A program made the translations under genes and the position numbers. From Methanosarcina mazei S-6 (GTDB lineage Archaea > Halobacteriota > Methanosarcinia > Methanosarcinales > Methanosarcinaceae): 64,000 nucleotides of DNA. Under the pieces are notes generated by a model, which had not been told where the DNA came from, did not search any database, and saw only the letters and a list, made by a program, of their open reading frames with translations. Positions 25,323 to 35,285 of the stretch are shown in pieces; the stretch's first letter is position 1, and each line of letters opens with the position of its first letter. Where the stretch lies: the NCBI RefSeq assembly GCF_000970205.1, contig NZ_CP009512.1, positions 3,038,001 through 3,102,000 on the forward strand, in the 5' to 3' direction.

Positions 25323-25733
25323 CCTTCACCACCCACATACAATAAAATGTTAATAATTGCCAGTGGCCTTGAACTGTCAGTGACCTGTCCAGCTTAAATA
25401 CAAAAAGCTAAAAAATACTCAAAAAAATAAAAAACCAAAACAGTTGATTATATGGTTTAATCATATAAAATCTCTAATACTGAGGATCCTGCACTAAAAT
25501 CCAGGTCTTTAAATCCGGACCCATAAATAAAGATCTGTAACAGATCATCCAGAAAAATGAAATTTAAGATAGGATTTGTCCCCAAAAATTCTGCCAGACC
25601 AGTAAACTTCAGGAAAAAACAACAGGAAGATTGACTTCTTCCAATTGATAAAGTTAAGTAATATTGAAACAGGTAAAGCCTCTTAGAATACATCGGAAAA
25701 TATAATAAGAGGCAACCTGTTAAATTGCTGGAT
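25323..25733. other. Noncoding spacer with a small inverted repeat
   Basis: No gene is present. TTATATG-N7-CATATAA at 25448-25468 could form a small hairpin between the two leftward genes. Confidence 0.4.
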
Positions 25734-27254
25734 TCAGTATCTACGTTCCACCGTGAAAGTAACCTTTTTAGAGCCGTCTGCGGGTACGTTTACTTCCCAC
25801 TCGGCAGTGTAAGCATCCGTCTTTTCATAAGTATCTGAACCCGTGGTAATTTCCCAGTCCCCGTAGAAGTGTTCTACGATGCGTATTTTTTGTGCCTGAG
25901 ACTTATGGTTTTTCAGTTCTATCTCGTAGCTCTCCCGCCAGACATCAGTGCTTATTCTCTTGTAATCGGTCTGGGTCCTGGTGCCTGTTACATCAAAGGC
26001 GTTTCCGACAACTACCTTAATTTCCTCATCTTTCGGGGTATGGTCTATGCTGTCTTCCCCGAGGAACTGGAGCTGACCTTCGGAATCAGATTTGTATACC
26101 CTCAATACTCCGGCAGGGAGAGGCATTCCAAGGCCCCTGTCTTTTGAGTTGGTCAGGTTAAGGGCTACCTGTACTTTATCGCTTTTTGAGACATCAAAGA
26201 TAAGTTCCTTTTTCACGGGCACGGAATCCGCGGAAAGTAGGGAAAGCTGCTTAACCTGCTTGTTTTTAAGAGTTGCCGGCCTTTCCAGGGTATAAAGGTG
26301 GTACTCAAAGAGAGATTCTTCAGCAAAACCTTCTTTTACACTATCGTATGCTACTTCCTCTTCTACTGCAGCTTCTTCATAATAATTCCTCTGCGGTACA
26401 GCTATACGGTGGACCTCTCCTGCAACAAGCTTCAACCTGGCGTCCTCATAGGTGGTCCCAGCCTGATTATCGATGCTGACCCAGCCCTGGATGTCAGCTT
26501 TTGTGTCATCAGCATTAGTCTTCACGATATAATCCGCCTTCCAGTTCATGCCACCTGTAAGGTAAGATGTGAGGACATTCCTGCTGCCTGATACGGGGGA
26601 ATAAATCTGCCAGACGAGGGTAGGTTTTGTGAGCAGACCTGCGGAATCAGGGAATTCGAGTCTGGAAACTTCTGTAAGACTCACTACTTTTCCGTCACTC
26701 AGCTGGAGCACAACCCCGCCGTCATGGCTTAGAAGAGTACCTGTATAGGTTTCTCCTTCCTTTTCGGTTGCAGTGATTTCCTTGCCCAGGAATTTGTCCA
26801 GAAGCTTGTAGCTGCTTACCAGGTCATATTCATAGTTCTGTTCAAGGACGGCAGTATTTTTGTTTTTTGTGTCCTCAAATATGACAGATGTAGGATCGAT
26901 AAGCTCTGCAACATCAGTGTATTCGATATTGTTAACTCCCGTATTGAGGTCGAGTTTCCGGCGTTCTTTCACAAGAGCAAGGTTGTTGTTATAAACCGTA
27001 ACCTCAGTTGCCGAATCAGTCCCTGCAGCCCCGGCAGTAAGAAATTCCAAAGGATTTACAGGTTCTGCCTTTGTTATTACGCTGGAAGAGGATTCAATCC
27101 CGTTAACAGCCATTTCTCCTCCCTGAGCAATGGTTTCGCGCCCGTCTGCCTGGACTGTATTTCCAGCAGGTCCGGGGTAAGCAAACACTGCAGCTGTGGC
27201 TGCAATTCCTATAAAAGCCAGAGCAAGCCATATGTAACTTTTTCGTGTTATCAT
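25734..27254 (-). CDS. Secreted DUF4139-type protein
   Basis: A 506-aa protein with an N-terminal signal anchor (YIWLALAFIGIAATAAVFAYPG). From residue 80 it has the DUF4139/DUF4140 pattern: EVTVYNNNLALVKERRKLDLNTGVNNIEYTDVAELIDPTSVIFE, then RNVLTSYLTGGMNWKADYIV, the 'W..Y...' core of the family, and a C-terminal beta-sandwich ending in KKVTFTVERRY. The function of the family is not established. Likely cell-surface. No operon partner within 250 bp. Confidence 0.82.
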   Translation of the reverse strand: MITRKSYIWLALAFIGIAATAAVFAYPGPAGNTVQADGRETIAQGGEMAVNGIESSSSVITKAEPVNPLEFLTAGAAGTDSATEVTVYNNNLALVKERRKLDLNTGVNNIEYTDVAELIDPTSVIFEDTKNKNTAVLEQNYEYDLVSSYKLLDKFLGKEITATEKEGETYTGTLLSHDGGVVLQLSDGKVVSLTEVSRLEFPDSAGLLTKPTLVWQIYSPVSGSRNVLTSYLTGGMNWKADYIVKTNADDTKADIQGWVSIDNQAGTTYEDARLKLVAGEVHRIAVPQRNYYEEAAVEEEVAYDSVKEGFAEESLFEYHLYTLERPATLKNKQVKQLSLLSADSVPVKKELIFDVSKSDKVQVALNLTNSKDRGLGMPLPAGVLRVYKSDSEGQLQFLGEDSIDHTPKDEEIKVVVGNAFDVTGTRTQTDYKRISTDVWRESYEIELKNHKSQAQKIRIVEHFYGDWEITTGSDTYEKTDAYTAEWEVNVPADGSKKVTFTVERRY

Positions 27255-27511
27255 AGAAGAGAATAGAACACTGTTTTATTTATATGTGACTTTGACTGCG
27301 GACAGACTTGAAGTTATCTCGTCTCCTGCCTGAAATAAACAGGCCTTAGGATGCTGAAAAAGGAAAAATCTTCAATTATTTGATAAAAGTCAGGCCAAAA
27401 ACAGTTATAATAATATACACCAATACAGAATATAGAATTTAAGATAGATAGTGGCGAAAAATGCAGATAAGCAATTGCAGATAAACCAGGAAATATAAAG
27501 GATTCATCTTC

Positions 27512-29020
27512 ATGAAAATGATCGAACCCCGGGAAGTAAAAAGCCGGACAGGATTTTTGCATTTAATCTCCGGCATTATACTGATCCTATTTTTTACAAT
27601 AGCTGTATTTCCGGTTTCAGCCTCCGGAATAGAGGCAAACAGGGAAATCTCTACAGGAACAGCCACAGGAATAGCTTATACAGGCGGGAGTTTTACAGTT
27701 ACCGTAAATATATCAACAGACCAGAACATTGAAGCCCTCGCCCTTGACGAAAACCTTCCTGAGGGATGGAATGTGAATGTGGTTGAAAGTGCAGGAGCTA
27801 CTTTCCAGAATATTGAGACGTTTAAAGAGTCTACCCTGGAATGGGTCTGGGTAGAAAGCCTTCAGGCAGGAGGAGAAAAAACAATCGTTTACAGGGTGAC
27901 AGTACCTCCGTCTGCTGCACCTGGAAACTTCAGGCTTTCAGGAAATATTTCCGCATATTCAGTCTCCGCCATCCCTGTCACGGGAGATTTGGAAATAATT
28001 GTGACATGCCCTCCCCCGGAAGCTAACTTTTCCGCAAGCCCCCTCTCCGGCACCAGCCCTCTTAAAGTCCAGTTCACTGACCTGTCCACAGGAAATCCGG
28101 ATTCCTGGGAATGGGACTTTGACGGAAACGGAATCACTGACTCTTTAGAAAAAAATCCTGTATGGACCTACGAAACAGCCGGGACATATACTGTAATTCT
28201 CAGGGCAGTCAATAAGACCTATGGAAATGATACCAGGACAAAAACAGGTTATATCACAGTTATTGAGGAAATCCAGTCTTCCGGAGGAAGCAGCGGGAGC
28301 AGGGGAAGCGGCGGAAGCGGAGGAGGAGGCGGAGGAGGTGGATCTCCTGAATCGACAAGGAATGTAGAGCTAAAGGAGATTTCAAATGAGCAGGTCTTCA
28401 AAGGAGTCCATACCTGCTACACGTTCAGAGGAGAGACAAACGATGTCGTTGCTATTGAGTTTGACCCCAAAAAGAATTTTGGAAAAACAACAACGATTGT
28501 AGAGATGCTGAAGAACACGTCCATATTAGTTAAAAAGCCTGCCCCGGGAACGGTCTATAAAAACCTGAATATATGGGTAGGAAACAGCGGATTTTCAAGC
28601 TCGGAAAACCTTGAAAACGCCAGCATAAGCTTCAGGGTAAACCGGATATGGCTCTCCGAAAACAGCATCGGTGAAAACACGATAACCCTTTACAGGTACA
28701 GTGACGACACATGGAATGAACTTTCCACAGTCCTGACCGGAGAAGACGAAGATTTCTTCTACTTTAAAGCAAAAACTCCGGGATTTTCACCTTTTGCTAT
28801 CTCAGGTCCTGACGAAAAAAGCCAGCCGATTGAAATCACTCCTGCCAGAGAAGAGAATAATCTTATGAGCAAAGGAGAAACACCCGAAGAAGAGAATAAA
28901 GGGAATATGGTTTCACATACGGAAAAAGAAAGTGAAAGTGCCCCTGGGGCAGGAGTTTTATTTGCAGCAGCCGGGGTTCTGGCATCATATGCAGCGATGA
29001 AAAAAAGTAAATTAGAATAA
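27512..29020 (+). CDS. Surface protein with PKD domain and PGF-pre-PGF domain
   Basis: A 502-aa exported protein. Signal peptide residues 1-38 (FLHLISGIILILFFTIAVFP, then VSASG); an Ig-like domain to about 165; a PKD domain about 170-250 (EANFSASPLSGTSPLKVQF, then DSWEWDFDGNG); a Gly/Ser linker about 255-280; a PGF-pre-PGF domain about 285-430 (FYFKAKTPGFSPFAIS at its end); and a C-terminal transmembrane segment (GAGVLFAAAGVLASYAA). It is probably a Methanosarcina cell-envelope protein and a candidate N-glycosylation substrate. Confidence 0.85.
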   Translation: MKMIEPREVKSRTGFLHLISGIILILFFTIAVFPVSASGIEANREISTGTATGIAYTGGSFTVTVNISTDQNIEALALDENLPEGWNVNVVESAGATFQNIETFKESTLEWVWVESLQAGGEKTIVYRVTVPPSAAPGNFRLSGNISAYSVSAIPVTGDLEIIVTCPPPEANFSASPLSGTSPLKVQFTDLSTGNPDSWEWDFDGNGITDSLEKNPVWTYETAGTYTVILRAVNKTYGNDTRTKTGYITVIEEIQSSGGSSGSRGSGGSGGGGGGGGSPESTRNVELKEISNEQVFKGVHTCYTFRGETNDVVAIEFDPKKNFGKTTTIVEMLKNTSILVKKPAPGTVYKNLNIWVGNSGFSSSENLENASISFRVNRIWLSENSIGENTITLYRYSDDTWNELSTVLTGEDEDFFYFKAKTPGFSPFAISGPDEKSQPIEITPAREENNLMSKGETPEEENKGNMVSHTEKESESAPGAGVLFAAAGVLASYAAMKKSKLE

Positions 29021-29135
29021 AATAGAATTAAACAAAATAAAGTAAATGAGAGTAAAATGGGATGAAATAAAGTGAAATAGAGTAAAATGGAATAAAATAA
29101 AAAAGAGAGTAAAATGGAATGAGATAAAATTCTCA
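29021..29135 (-). repeat. A-rich imperfect repeats (GAGTAAAATGGAATAAAATAAA)
   Basis: Three to four imperfect copies of an A-rich unit of about 22-40 bp lie between convergent genes. On the minus strand they give T-rich runs downstream of the nucleotidyltransferase gene and may serve as its terminator. Confidence 0.6.
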
Positions 29136-29187
29136 AGACTGAAGCCGGAGAAAATATTTTCAGGCTAATTGTGGATATTTAGATGAA

Positions 29188-30129
29188 TCAAATGTATCCG
29201 CACTTTTCAAGCCATGTGAGAGACCTTATCCATTCCCCTTTCGGCTCCCTTGAAGTACCCACAACAAGCCGCTTAATGTCCCCTACTTCTTCGACCACTC
29301 CGCGGGCTTCTATGATCTCTCCGGGGAGAGCCTGGCCTGCGTATGTATGAGTGTAGGAAAGCACATGGTCGATTTCTTCGTGTTCCACTTTATAATAGGA
29401 AGGGCTGTCAAAGGCAAAGTCAGCATTTATAACTTCGGCTTCAATTTTCATTTTGACGGTATCTTTTCCCCGCAGCAGGGGTTCTTTAATCTGGTCCCAT
29501 TCCCGCACGAAGAGGAGGTCAAAGTATGTGCCTTCTACCATGCCGCGGTTGCCTTTTCTGGACTCATGCAGCATGAATTCGTCAAAAGAGATCTCAGGGA
29601 TTCTTTTTCTGTAGATCCTCTGCCACATGTCTTCATCCAGTTCCTCCACAGGCCCCTCTTGCTGTTTAGCAGCGGTTATGGCATCTCTTGCCCTGAACCA
29701 CATGGGACCGTAGACAACAAAATCGACATCTGAACTCTCATTTTGCAGGCCTGCAAGCATTGAACCCGTGACTCCCATACTTGTCCTGGGAATTTCCGCC
29801 ATGTCAAGCACTTTTACTATTGCCCTTACACGGCTGTCGGAATTTATAAGCTCGGGAATTATGTCAGAAGGGCGGAGCACTTTTTCTACTTCGGATTCAG
29901 GGACAACGTGCACGTCCCGGACCCATTCTGGCCTATTTTTTTTCATGAATTCGAAAGCAGGACCGAAATCATATTTTTTGTACCTTACTCCGTTTAATTC
30001 CCTCTCTCCGGTTTCATCCGGAACGTAGCGAAGCGTGGCTCTTATCCCATCGGTACGGAAATAATCAGAAACTGCAAAAAGCCAGTTGTCTTTTGTAAGA
30101 AGAAAATCTCTGAGGCGTGTTTTAAGCAT
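29188..30129 (-). CDS. Nucleotidyltransferase-domain protein
   Basis: A 313-aa protein with a polymerase-beta-like nucleotidyltransferase core: MGVTGSMLAGL followed by SSDVDFVVYGP (the G-S...DxD metal-binding motif, about residues 118-138). A C-terminal OB-like or S1-like segment (EVINADFAFDSPSYYKVEH, GEIIEARGVVEEVGDIK) follows. It is common in Methanosarcina as a stand-alone gene; the nucleotide acceptor is unknown. Confidence 0.75.
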   Translation of the reverse strand: MLKTRLRDFLLTKDNWLFAVSDYFRTDGIRATLRYVPDETGERELNGVRYKKYDFGPAFEFMKKNRPEWVRDVHVVPESEVEKVLRPSDIIPELINSDSRVRAIVKVLDMAEIPRTSMGVTGSMLAGLQNESSDVDFVVYGPMWFRARDAITAAKQQEGPVEELDEDMWQRIYRKRIPEISFDEFMLHESRKGNRGMVEGTYFDLLFVREWDQIKEPLLRGKDTVKMKIEAEVINADFAFDSPSYYKVEHEEIDHVLSYTHTYAGQALPGEIIEARGVVEEVGDIKRLVVGTSREPKGEWIRSLTWLEKCGYI

Positions 30130-30540
30130 TTTGTATCATCCCTGGAGCCTGTAAAAATAATCCAGTCTGCCGAACTTAACTGCTACGGATTGGTTTTCAG
30201 TCAAGAGTTTCCCATAAAGAATGGACCTGTAACGGCCATAATAACCTGATAATGAACCTTAATAACAACCTTAAAAATACCTGAATATAAACGGATTTGA
30301 GACCGGACTTCAGGTAATTGACGCGATAAAATGTATTGTACTATTCATGTATTTAACTGCCGATGTTTTGGCTCCTGATAAAATTAGCTTATTTCGAAAA
30401 AATGGAGTAATATACCCGGAGTAATATATACTAAAGAAGTAAAATAAAGAATACTGAAAGTATGCTCTGAAAAAAAATGCGGAACATCATAAAAAATAAA
30501 CGGAATAACCTGCGTGTGCAGAAGATCCGAGGTAATAAGT
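30130..30540. other. Noncoding spacer between divergent genes
   Basis: 411 bp, AT-rich, holding the promoters of the nucleotidyltransferase and the M20 gene. A good GAGGT ribosome-binding site at 30529-30533 decides the M20 start. Nothing else is recognised. Confidence 0.4.
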
Positions 30541-31800
30541 TTGAGAGATGACCCGAGTGGAGAATCGCTTGATTCCTGGATTATCCGGCTGAGGCGAGAA
30601 TTCCACAAATACCCCGAACTCAGTTTTAAAGAATACGAAACCCAGAAAAGAATCCTGAAAATTCTTGGAGAGCTTGGTATAGAAGGCAGGAAGATTGCGG
30701 ATACCGGCGTGCTTGCAAGCATCCGCGGAACTAAGCCCGGTCCCTGCATTGCCCTCAGGACGGATACTGACGGACTCCAGGTACAGGAAGAGCCTGCGGA
30801 AAGAAACAGGGAATATATTTCCAGAACCGAGGGAGTAATGCATGCCTGCGGGCACGACGGGCATATGGCAATGCTCTTTGGGGCTGCAAGAATGTTTATG
30901 GAAAACAGAGAGTTTCCCGGAGAAGTCCGCCTGATTTTCCAGCCCGCAGAAGAGATCCCGCCCGGGGGCTCGGAAAGGGTTATCGCCGAAGGAGGGCTTG
31001 AAGGCGTGGACGCGATAATTGGCATGCATATTTTTACCAATCACGAGTCCGGAAGCGTGGGGTTTCGTCCCGGACCTTTTATGGCAAGCACAAACCGTTT
31101 CGAAGTTATACTAAAAGGAAAAGGCGGGCACATCTCACTGCCAGCAAAATGCATTGACCCTGTGAGGATGGCTGTATACTTTATAAACAGCCTCAATTCC
31201 GCTCTTGAGGAGCGGCTTGATAAAGAAAAATATGTCCTTGGAGTGGGCAGGATCCAGGGCGGTGCTCAGTTTAACAGGACACCTGACAATGTAGGGATTC
31301 TCGGGAGCTACCGGACATTTGACAGCGAGACAACAGATATTATCGACGCGACGATAAAAGAGTGCCTTGAAAAAATAAAACAAGAATACCTGAAACACGG
31401 AGAGGAGTTTTCAGGCCTTCCGGACTATGAACTTGATATCCTGCACGGATATCCGGTCCTGGTAAATGACCCTTTTTTCACGGAAGCTGTAAACTTGAAA
31501 CTGCATGAGAGCTTCCCTGAGCTCACGGTCTACCCGGAAATCGAAAAGACCTTTGCTGCCGAAGATTTTGCAAGCTATCTGCAGGTAGTGCCGGGAATTT
31601 TTATTTCACTCGGCACGAGGAACCAGAAAAAAGGAATAGTGGAGATCAACCATTCATGCGCTTTTGATATTGACGAAGAGATCCTTCTCAAAGGCAGTGA
31701 AATTTTCCACACATTATCCCTGGATTTCCTCAAACACCCTGAAAAATACCTCAGCCTCCAGAAATACCACGGGCCTCAGGAATATATCGAAAAAACCTGA
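30541..31800 (+). CDS. M20-family amidohydrolase/peptidase
   Basis: A 419-aa metal-dependent aminoacylase-like hydrolase: RREFHKYPELSFKEYET, CIALRTDTDGL, then the HACGHDGHMAML metal-binding block, PAEEIPPGG with the catalytic Glu pair, and AAEDFASYL near the C-terminus. The family cleaves N-acyl amino acids or related amides. The start is TTG 30541 with GAGGT seven bases upstream; an upstream TGC-rich extension to 30514 is not supported. A GNAT acetyltransferase follows 41 bp later, so acylation and deacylation enzymes may be co-transcribed. Confidence 0.87.
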   Translation: MRDDPSGESLDSWIIRLRREFHKYPELSFKEYETQKRILKILGELGIEGRKIADTGVLASIRGTKPGPCIALRTDTDGLQVQEEPAERNREYISRTEGVMHACGHDGHMAMLFGAARMFMENREFPGEVRLIFQPAEEIPPGGSERVIAEGGLEGVDAIIGMHIFTNHESGSVGFRPGPFMASTNRFEVILKGKGGHISLPAKCIDPVRMAVYFINSLNSALEERLDKEKYVLGVGRIQGGAQFNRTPDNVGILGSYRTFDSETTDIIDATIKECLEKIKQEYLKHGEEFSGLPDYELDILHGYPVLVNDPFFTEAVNLKLHESFPELTVYPEIEKTFAAEDFASYLQVVPGIFISLGTRNQKKGIVEINHSCAFDIDEEILLKGSEIFHTLSLDFLKHPEKYLSLQKYHGPQEYIEKT

Positions 31801-31841
31801 ATTTTAAAAAGCCCCGAATTGAGAAAAACAAGGAGAGAAGA

Positions 31842-32279
31842 ATGATAATCCAGATGTACGACGATTCCAGAATGGATGAAGTCCGTGAAGTTGTCCTGGG
31901 AGTCCTGCTGGAGCACGGTTTTGAGTATGACAGGCTTAAAGACGCCGACCTGAAGGACATAAACAGCTACTATTTATCAAAAGATGGAGCCTTTTTCGTA
32001 GGAATTGATGACGGCAGGGTAGTGGGCACCGCAGGGGTCCGCAAACTTGAGGAGAACATGTGCGAAATCAGGCGCATCTACCTTAAAAAGGAATACAGGG
32101 GTAAAGGAAACGGAGAAAAACTTTTTCTGGCTGCTCTGAATTTTGCAGAGAAAAATTGTGCGGGTGCTCTTCTTAAAACAGATCCGGCCCTTAAAAAAGC
32201 AATAAGTATGTATCTAAAGCACGGATTTTCCTTTGTAATGAAAAAAGATGGATATCTGTATTTTGAGAAACGGTTTTAA
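31842..32279 (+). CDS. GNAT-family N-acetyltransferase
   Basis: A 145-aa GNAT: VVGTAGVRKLEENMCEIRRIYLKKEYRGKGNGEKLF contains motif A (R-x-x-G-x-G/N at YRGKGNG), followed by AISMYLKHGFSFVMKKDGYLYFEK as motif B. The substrate is unknown. It is co-directional with the M20 amidohydrolase. Its last codons are tandemly duplicated downstream. Confidence 0.8.
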   Translation: MIIQMYDDSRMDEVREVVLGVLLEHGFEYDRLKDADLKDINSYYLSKDGAFFVGIDDGRVVGTAGVRKLEENMCEIRRIYLKKEYRGKGNGEKLFLAALNFAEKNCAGALLKTDPALKKAISMYLKHGFSFVMKKDGYLYFEKRF

Positions 32280-32348
32280 AGATGGGTATCTGTATTTTGA
32301 GAAGCGGCTTTAAAGAAAGGTGTCATATTTTGAGATAAGGTATTAAAA
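32247..32348 (+). repeat. 34-bp tandem duplication of the GNAT gene end
   Basis: The last 34 bases of the gene including the TAA (32247-32280, from GATGGATATCTG to TTTTAAA) are repeated at once at 32281-32314 with three changes, and a third degraded copy follows to about 32348. The stop codon lies inside the unit, so the copies add only 3' untranslated sequence. Confidence 0.8.
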
Positions 32349-32428
32349 AGAGAGTGTAAAAATTAGCTTCAAAAAAACCGTTTTATATTTCCTGTTGAAA
32401 TGTCAGTTTTACTTTTCCGGAGACTGCA

Positions 32429-34456
32429 TTATTTTTCCGGCAAAATGCAGGAACCGCCTTCTCTCCTGTCAAGAGCCTGAAGATATTCAAGCACCGCAAG
32501 CACAAAGGCTGAATGTGACCATGCAAGAGGAAGGACGGAGAGAGGCTTTCCCCCATTATCTACCTGCTCGGGCATAAGGCCTGATGGATGTGCGTGGGCT
32601 GCACACCATTTAATAAGCTCAAGAGCGCGGTCAAGGTTCCCAGTTGCAGAATGCCATTGAGAGAGCCAGAGGGTGCAGATAATCCAGCTGTTCATATAAC
32701 CAAAGTAACTGTCATGGAGATACCTTGCAATCCCGCCTGAGGGGCGCAAAAGTTCGCGCTCTATTGCTTCCATTGTCCTTACCATTCTGGGGTCATCCGG
32801 GGGGAGGATCCCGAAATACCAGACTGCAAATACAGAGGAATCAAGATCTGGCTCTTCAAGAGACCGCCTGAATCTCCCTAGCTTATGGTCGTAAAGCTTC
32901 TCAATGATGGTTTCTTTTAACTTTCCTGCAGCCTCTTTCCAGATATCTGCATTGCCATAATCCCCAAGGGAACGGGCAAGCTCACAGGCGCCCTTGAGCC
33001 CCGCATAGACCGTACAGGCACTGTAAGTATGTACGCCTTTTCTCTCTTCCCACAGGTCAAAACTTGGAATTGGCAGGCCTGTTTCCCTGTCAATTGCTTT
33101 TATGAGGTAGCTGGCTGCGGGGATTACAAGAGCTCTGTAGTACCTGCCTGTTGTCCATACGCTCCTTGCAATCTCCCAGTTGTTATAAAGAGCATAGAGA
33201 GGAAGACCTGTCTCATCAATCTGTATCATGGGCACAGGATGCCAGGTACTCCCAAAATCCCCTGCAGGCGTATATTTATGCAGGAAATTACCTCGATGAG
33301 TAATAGTTCTTGAAAAAAACTCAAATGTTTCCGCACTCAGGTGGTGATACCGCGCCCTGTCAAGGGCAAGGCAAACCCAGGCAGCATCCCTTGGCCAGCA
33401 GTAAGTGTAAAGGTCTGCCCCAAACTGTTTAATATCCGAATCGCAGGACGCGATCACCGAACCCGTAATGTCCATATGGGCTACGGAGGCGAGAAGGCTT
33501 CTGTAGAAACATTTTATAACCTCCTCAGGAAGCTGCGGCATCCGGGAATATTCAGAAAGTACGGATATCCGTTCGGTAAAAGAATTCCAGAAATTGAAGT
33601 TATGGTGGAAAAGGTAACTTCCTGTGTTCTTCACCCTTCTATGAACTTTAAGCACACCGCAGTAGTTCTTTCCGATTGCGACCCAGAAATGCACCCTCGT
33701 TGCTTCCCCCGGTTTTAACTCCGGAAGGGTCCAGCCAAGTGTGGAGTCCACAGAGCCGTGAGCTACGGGATTTCCGCTCAGGCTTGCATCACTTTCCATA
33801 TCTTTCCAGGTACCTTCGAGCCCTCTCCATTCTGCAGTCCCCACTGCATACTGGTCAAAGGCTGGCTCACTGGCATGCAGAAAATAACGATCTCGTTTGT
33901 AATGGATAAGGACATTTTTGTCTATTACGGCTGTTTCTCCTATTTTGGTTTCAAGTATCCTGTAATTCTGGTTGGAAAAAAGACGGAGGCGCCTTGAAGA
34001 ATTGGAGACATTCCGGATCTCAAATGTCCTGTAGAAAATGCTGGTAGACGGGTGAACCGCCTCCCAGACCGTGACTTTAAGGCCAAGATCCGAATTTTCA
34101 AAAACTGTTTCCCCTATGTTCGACGTTACCTCCCTGAAGGTTTCAGGTGTTTTTTTATTGCCTGCTCCTTTTTCGCTAGCCATTACGCGTGCAATCTCTT
34201 CCTCCGGGCTTTCCGAGATCTCATGGATCCTGTTGCAAAACTCGGTATCAAATTCGGATTTATACCGCTGTCGGATATTCCAGTTTTCAAGCCAGCTGCA
34301 GTAAAGAGAATCAAGGTCACATATCCCGACCCTTATTGAGTTTCCGTGATTTTCAAGCCCTACATACGGGAAGTAAACATCCCTTACAGTCCCCCTCTCA
34401 TCTTCACAGATAAGGATTTTCCCATTTCCAAAAATCAGCGGCCTAATTCCGGACAC
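32429..34456 (-). CDS. Glycoside hydrolase family 15 protein (glucoamylase/trehalase type)
   Basis: A 675-aa protein with an N-terminal beta-sandwich (FGNGKILICEDERGTVRD, VYFPYVGLENHG) and a C-terminal (alpha/alpha)6 barrel: YTYCWPRDAAWVCLALDRA is the substrate-binding WPRD motif, IQIDETGLPLYAL carries the first catalytic Glu region, and MPEQVDNGG holds the second catalytic Glu, both typical of GH15. It lacks a signal peptide and is probably cytoplasmic, acting on glycogen-like polysaccharide or trehalose. The start is listed as GTG 34456, but GGAGG overlaps it, so a leaderless transcript or a slightly different start is possible. Confidence 0.87.
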   Translation of the reverse strand: MSGIRPLIFGNGKILICEDERGTVRDVYFPYVGLENHGNSIRVGICDLDSLYCSWLENWNIRQRYKSEFDTEFCNRIHEISESPEEEIARVMASEKGAGNKKTPETFREVTSNIGETVFENSDLGLKVTVWEAVHPSTSIFYRTFEIRNVSNSSRRLRLFSNQNYRILETKIGETAVIDKNVLIHYKRDRYFLHASEPAFDQYAVGTAEWRGLEGTWKDMESDASLSGNPVAHGSVDSTLGWTLPELKPGEATRVHFWVAIGKNYCGVLKVHRRVKNTGSYLFHHNFNFWNSFTERISVLSEYSRMPQLPEEVIKCFYRSLLASVAHMDITGSVIASCDSDIKQFGADLYTYCWPRDAAWVCLALDRARYHHLSAETFEFFSRTITHRGNFLHKYTPAGDFGSTWHPVPMIQIDETGLPLYALYNNWEIARSVWTTGRYYRALVIPAASYLIKAIDRETGLPIPSFDLWEERKGVHTYSACTVYAGLKGACELARSLGDYGNADIWKEAAGKLKETIIEKLYDHKLGRFRRSLEEPDLDSSVFAVWYFGILPPDDPRMVRTMEAIERELLRPSGGIARYLHDSYFGYMNSWIICTLWLSQWHSATGNLDRALELIKWCAAHAHPSGLMPEQVDNGGKPLSVLPLAWSHSAFVLAVLEYLQALDRREGGSCILPEK

Positions 34457-35035
34457 CTCCGACTATATTTTTTATAAATTTTCCGGTTATTTTTTCACTT
34501 TCCGTCCAGGTAATACTCTGTTTTAAAAGAGAATCCGGTCAGGAACCCAGTCCGGATTCGAAGTAATTGGATGACTGTATTTTATTTTAGATCTTAATAT
34601 TCTTTTTCGAGCCAGGAATGTAAATAAATCTGTACATTAATAACTCCTGGATTTCCTTAAACCTGATAATTTTCAGATCACTATTCAGTACAGCCCTGAA
34701 TACCCAGGTAAAGAGCAGATAAAAGCAGGTAAAAAACGGTAAAAACAGATAAAAAAGGCTGTGAAAACTATTTTAGTTTTAAAAAATTTACCTTCGGGGT
34801 AAACCCTGTAAAATAATTTTATTCCCAAATATTTGTAGAGAAAAGATACACATTTGCTGCATAGGGATTCTAATATAAAGCACAGCTAAGCTCCGGAGAA
34901 TGATAATATTTCTTACTAAGTATATATATAAACATAATACGAAAGTTTATATTTGGTTGCGTTCTTTTTAGTATGATTTAAAAAAACGGCATCTCTAAAG
35001 AAAAAACCTACATACAGAAAATCTGCGTGTCTACT
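34457..35035 (+). promoter_or_regulatory. Spacer with promoter of the small Zn-ribbon gene
   Basis: 579 bp without a gene. A strong TATA-like run (tatatatataaac) at about 34921-34933 lies about 100 bp before the small Zn-ribbon ORF at 35036, implying a leader of roughly 80 nt. A GTAAAAACGG/GATAAAA-type near-repeat is at about 34715-34760. Confidence 0.45.
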
Positions 35036-35191
35036 ATGGTTTACGTAACAAAAATATGTCCCGTTTGCGGGAAAGAATTCTTTGTCCTCAAGGATGCAGA
35101 GGAAAAGGCAATATACTGCACTCTGGCGTGCCTGGCAACAGCTCAGGAGAAGTTTGAACGCAGAGGCAGGTCCTTCCCGAGTTTTAGCTAA
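35036..35191 (+). CDS. 51-aa Zn-ribbon protein
   Basis: A small gene from ATG 35036 to TAA 35191: VYVTKICPVCGKEFFVLKD, then AIYCTLACLA, giving a CxxC...CxxxC zinc-binding treble-clef-like fold, and a basic tail (KFERRGRSFPSFS). A strong TATA box lies upstream. The function is unknown; such mini Zn-ribbons are frequent in Methanosarcina. Confidence 0.65.
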   Translation: MVYVTKICPVCGKEFFVLKDAEEKAIYCTLACLATAQEKFERRGRSFPSFS

Positions 35192-35285
35192 GCATTCTTA
35201 TTTCAGGCAAAAATAACTCAAAAACTGAAAGGGAAAACACCCGGGAGAAGGGAATGTTTTTCCGCCCTTTTTATTTTTAGAGATA